Origin: Paraspadella gotoi
Lineage: Eukaryota; Chaetognatha
Assembly (NCBI GenBank): GCA_051294375.1
Contig: CM119268.1
Coordinates: 10,825,790 to 10,889,789 of the forward strand
DNA length: 64,000 nt
Reading direction: 5' to 3'
The stretch's first letter is position 1. Each line of letters starts with the position of its first letter. Shown in pieces: positions 60,043-64,000 of this stretch. A model generated the notes under the pieces. That model saw only the letters and a program-made list of their open reading frames with translations. It was not told the DNA's origin and did not search any database. The position numbers were made by a program, and so were the translations under genes.

Positions 60043-61507
60043 ATGTTCATTATGAATCTCATTGTCAATCACTTTACTACCAAGTATTAACTAAAGTAAT
60101 ATATTATAACCGGGGCTATTGGCATTTAAAACCGATGTGAGACAGACCGAAGGATGGACGGACGGACCGACCGAAAAGTGAAGTATTTGTGACGCTACTA
60201 AATAAGGGCGTAGGAAACAAGCAAAAAGAAAAAAGAAAATAAGTTTGTTCGTTTGTTCGTTATTAAATAGTCTTGTTTCAAAGTAATTAGAGGAAAATAA
60301 AAATTCATCAGAACAAAAACCTCGCAAGAAAAAAAGATGCGCTGATAAAAAAAAAAGAAGTTTAAAAAGAGAAGTACTAATTCTAAGAAGACTCTGAAAA
60401 CGAAACAAAAAACATTTGCAAACCAAAAGAAGAAGAGCGAGAAAAAGAGAGAGGAAGGACGAGAAAGAGAATCGCGTTGAAAAGAAAACAAGGTCGTGAG
60501 AAGAAGCATGTGACTGTGAATTGCGCAGATGTCGTCGTTTGGGTTTTATTCCTTTCTTGACGCTCACGTGAAAACTCGTTTGTCGACGACATCAAAATCT
60601 TTTTTTTACGAGAATAAACTTTCCGTTTATGGTTTGTTTTTTTTTGCGTTACGAAATTCTCCAATGCGGCGTAACGAAAAGAAAACGTAAAATGTGTTAC
60701 AGATGAGAGTGATAAAAATAGAGACAAAAATAAAATCTTGTAAATTGTGAATTTAGATTGGGATTTTATATTTTTTTCTAAATTTTTTTTCCCTCATTCC
60801 TTCACACTCGCTTGAGGAAGGCGACCGCTCTCTCACTCTCCCTTTCATAATCCGTGTCATGAGATATCGGGTCTCCGTTTGGAGAGTTTTAAAACGCGCC
60901 CTCTGTGCGGCCACCCGATTTGACCCGTTTCGCTGGTTTTGTCCGCCACATAAAGAATTTTCCCTTGCTTCGCCAAAGCCCCTTAACACTCCCGCTTAAC
61001 TCGTTCTCTCTCTCTCTCTCTCTCTCACTTTTGGTCGCAATGGACATTATTCATCGTCTTTCTCTGTTAAGGTTGATCCAATGAGAGAGAGTCTTGGATT
61101 TCCCTCAAAGATATTGCACAAAAGATCCAAGTTTCTATTTCCTTAATGCATCTTTGGCAGATGGAAATGTTGAGAATCAATTGCAGTAAAGAGTACGTAC
61201 GATGTTTATTAGCAAAGATGCGTTTAACACTGTCGCCACGTTTTACATTATGAAATTGGTACAACCAATAAAAAATTATTTTACTTTTCAATAAAAATTT
61301 AACTTGAACATTTTTCAAACTATTTCTCTTATCAAAATATAAACCATTGTCCATTGTCCAATATACGACGGTGAGTCGTCTTTGGAAGAAAATTTTCTTT
61401 TATTTTTGCCTTTCTTTATTCTCTTTATTTTTCACTTTTTTTGTCTTACTCCATCTTAGCGGTTTTTCTTTTGCTCCGCCCTTCCTTCATTGTTGTCTGT
61501 CTATCTG

Positions 61508-61544
<37 letters not shown>

Positions 61545-61583
61545 TTTCTTTCTTTCTTTCTTTCTTCTTTCTTTCTTCTTTCT

Positions 61584-61643
<60 letters not shown>

Positions 61644-62215
61644 TCTCTCTCTCTCCTCTACTAATCACTATATATATCTCCTCTCTCTCCTCCCTCGCTG
61701 GAAAGTCATGGAGAAGTCGCCGCCTTTACCATCGCGGAACCCTTCCAGTCCCATTTCTCGCAAATGGGGCCAACGACAGGCGAGGGGAGCGAGAGAGAGA
61801 GAGAGAGAGGAGAGAGAGAGGAGAGAGAGAAGAGAGAGAGAGAGAAGAGAAGAGAGAGAGAGAGAGAGAGACAAAGCGTAACGGTCGTTTCCCCTTTCTC
61901 GGGTTGTGATCAATCATTACTCTCCGTCGAAGATCCACGAAATTTCACTCCGAAAAATTGGATGTGCAGCGAAGAGAGAGAGAGAGACGGGGAGTGAGTC
62001 TGGTGGTGAACAGTGAAGTGTGAAGTGTGAAATGTGCAAAAAAAGCGATTAGGGTGTCAGGGGTGTTTGAAATCATGGAGTCGGTAAAAGTAATTTTGGG
62101 AAGATCGCGGGATGAGAATTGGAAAGAGAACCATTTACTCTCGGGATCGCTGTTGTTGAAGGTATTATTGATGGGCCACTGTGGTGAGTGAGGTGTGTTT
62201 GATGAAGCGGTTCAC

Positions 62216-62432
62216 GATGTGGCGCAGTTTATGGCGCGGGAAATTTTGATGAATCTGTTGACGATGTGGCGCAGTTTTATCGGCGCGGGAAATTTTGATG
62301 AATCTGTTGACGATGTGGCGCAGTTTATGGCGCGGGAAATTTTGATGAATCTGTTGACGATGTGGCGCAGTTTATGGCGCGGGAAATTTTGATGAATCTG
62401 TTGACGATGTGGCGCAGTTTATGGCGCGGGAA
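62216..62432 (+). repeat. 47-base minisatellite, five copies
   Basis: Unit begins GATGTGGCGCAGTTTATGGC and ends GATGAATCTGTTGAC. Starts are at 62216, 62263, 62312, 62359 and 62406, with a 2-base insertion in the second copy and a partial last copy. Confidence 0.95.
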
Positions 62433-64000
62433 ATCTTTTGTCGGAAGGAGATGAAAGCCGAAGGAATTCGTTACCTTTGATATCGCCACTTTTCCAACTC
62501 ATATTTTATTGAGGTAGTCCATAAACTCAATTTCGATATCTCATTGTTTTCTTCAGTAAAATAAGCAGCACCATTCCTTGCATGGCACTGTTGTGATCTC
62601 AGAACTTCGCTCACGGGAAGGAAAGGGCAATAAATGAATGAATAAAACTTTCCAAAATTGTTTTTTTATAAAAAAAAATATTCGAAATGAATGAAGGACA
62701 CGAAAGTTTCTTCCCAACAACTGAATAGTTGACAGCCGGAGCGCACATCTCGAGCACTCTGTCTCGCTCGCGCTGTTCATTTCATTTAATGGGTGAGCGA
62801 CAACGGTTTTTTCAGTCCAGTGACTCCGTCGGTCTCCTTTTCCTCTCCCCGGATGCTTCTCTCTCTCTTTTTCTATATTCTTTTTTTAATTTCATCCTTT
62901 TTCCCCCCAGTTTTTTTATTCTCTCTTAATTCATTTCTTTTCTTTTTCTACACTTTTTTTATTTCTCCCGTCTTTACTTTCTTTTAATTTTTTTATTCCA
63001 TTTCAGTTTCTTTCGCACATAATTCTTCACGTTTGTTGTCAGTATTTTTTTTTTCATTGTCCCAGGTCGGGCCCAGATTAGCTGAAAGGCTTCCTTATCG
63101 GTCGGCAAAGTTATCTGTAAGTTTTCAAAATATAAACTCAAAATTTATTCATACATATTTCATAGATTAAACCTATTTGAATAACCAACTTGAACCAACG
63201 GCTTGATAATTGATTTATACTTTGTGCCACAAACGACGGCCGCGCTTGAGCTAAATGCCAAGGAAGTCGTCATTTGACATTTAGCGTTCGTTCGGAGTTC
63301 AATTAAGACTGTTGTTTATTCGGGAGCCATTTTGGTAAACTTTATTACGACAATCGTCAATCAATGACACGTATTATCAAACAATATGGAAATATCATTA
63401 AACGGTCCATTCTAACTTCTGGTTAACCCTTAATACATCAATCAAGAGTAAATATTTATCACAAACGACGAACGAACGACGAATTCTGGTGACTTATTTA
63501 AAAAAAAAAAACAGTGGCCACTCTCATCATGTCAGTTGCTACCATTGCCTCTTGAGTCAAGATAACCTTTTAATCGCCTTTTTTTCCTTTTCCTTTAAAA
63601 AGCTTTATATTCACATGGAAAGTCAAAGACAGACACTTTATTATTTTGCAATTCCCACCATGACAGTTACATCTTCGGAAGGGAGTCTTGTAGAATTTCT
63701 CAAAGTAGTCTTATTTCTTGACAACTCGTCCGAGCTTTTTTCTTCTGGCCATCTAATCCAATACATTGATCCCCTTTTCTTGCCAACTTTTCCTAAACTT
63801 TCGCTTCCTCATTCAGCCATCTCATCCGAGACATTCCTCGTCTCGCCCAAGGGCGACGTCAACTCAGAAACACCCGACTCGTTGCGCCATTTTAAAACTT
63901 CTTTCACAAATCGTTTCCTTCTTCGTTCCCGTCTCCAATTCTCATTTTCTTCTTTCCTTTTTTCCTCCCTTTTCTTTCCTCCATCCTCTAACTCGCTCTC

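Larger units (their letters stand above)
56488..64000. other. Rightmost 7.5 kb: peroxidasin intron, no further exon found
   Basis: No peroxidase motif (distal His, WxxRE or proximal His region) was found in any forward frame. The stretch has CT microsatellites (57207-57290, 61585-61643), a (TTTC)n tract (61503-61564), a GGTC/CGGT tandem tract (56750-56815), an inverted foldback element (59322-60042), a 47-base minisatellite (62216-62432) and AT-rich filler. One candidate at 63067 with good splice sites hits a stop after six codons in the required phase. Confidence 0.5.

Noticed and set aside
63067-63117. Next peroxidase exon with good acceptor and GTAAGT donor
   Set aside because: In the phase required by the previous exon it meets a stop after six codons and lacks the expected distal-His motif.

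Overview
The window is genomic DNA from an animal. Genes are split by GT-AG introns, introns are AT-rich, exons are GC-rich at third codon positions, and the noncoding sequence is full of (CT/AG)n microsatellites, foldback elements and tRNA-derived SINE-like repeats. Peroxidasin with LRR and Ig domains, ShKT arrays, an F-type lectin domain and a DOMON-cytochrome b561 protein together fit an invertebrate metazoan. The sequence does not let me name a phylum. Four N-gaps and a noisy tandem copy near 3-8 kb show a draft assembly.

Layout. 1-13.07 kb: no gene that I can support; microsatellites, a gapped minisatellite, and a tandem duplication of about 2.3 kb containing foldback elements. 13,067-20,253 (+): a 19-exon secreted protein with an ADAMTS-like propeptide and metalloprotease domain, then an F-type lectin domain, then 13 ShKT domains. 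One exon holds both the protease active site and the start of the lectin domain, so the fusion is genomic. The third zinc-ligand position is Asp instead of His. 20,708-56,487 (+), running past the right end: peroxidasin (LRRs, LRRCT, four Ig domains, start of the haem-peroxidase domain), with 19 exons placed and every splice phase consistent.

Two complete genes lie on the opposite strand inside peroxidasin introns. At 28,776-35,264 (-) eight exons encode an unrecognised 668-residue protein with repeated ~80-100-residue modules and a C-terminal CaaX motif (CAIM). At 42,951-46,901 (-) eight exons encode a 440-residue signal peptide-DOMON-cytochrome b561 protein of the ferric-chelate-reductase/CYBDOM type. 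56.5-64 kb: no further peroxidasin exon or other gene found; repeats only.

Functionally, the secreted protease-lectin and peroxidasin both point to extracellular matrix, and the b561 protein to transmembrane electron transfer. Any link between them is only positional. Peroxidasin's signal peptide and LRRNT exons were not found between the protease gene and its first visible LRR exon, so the protease gene may itself sit in peroxidasin's first intron.
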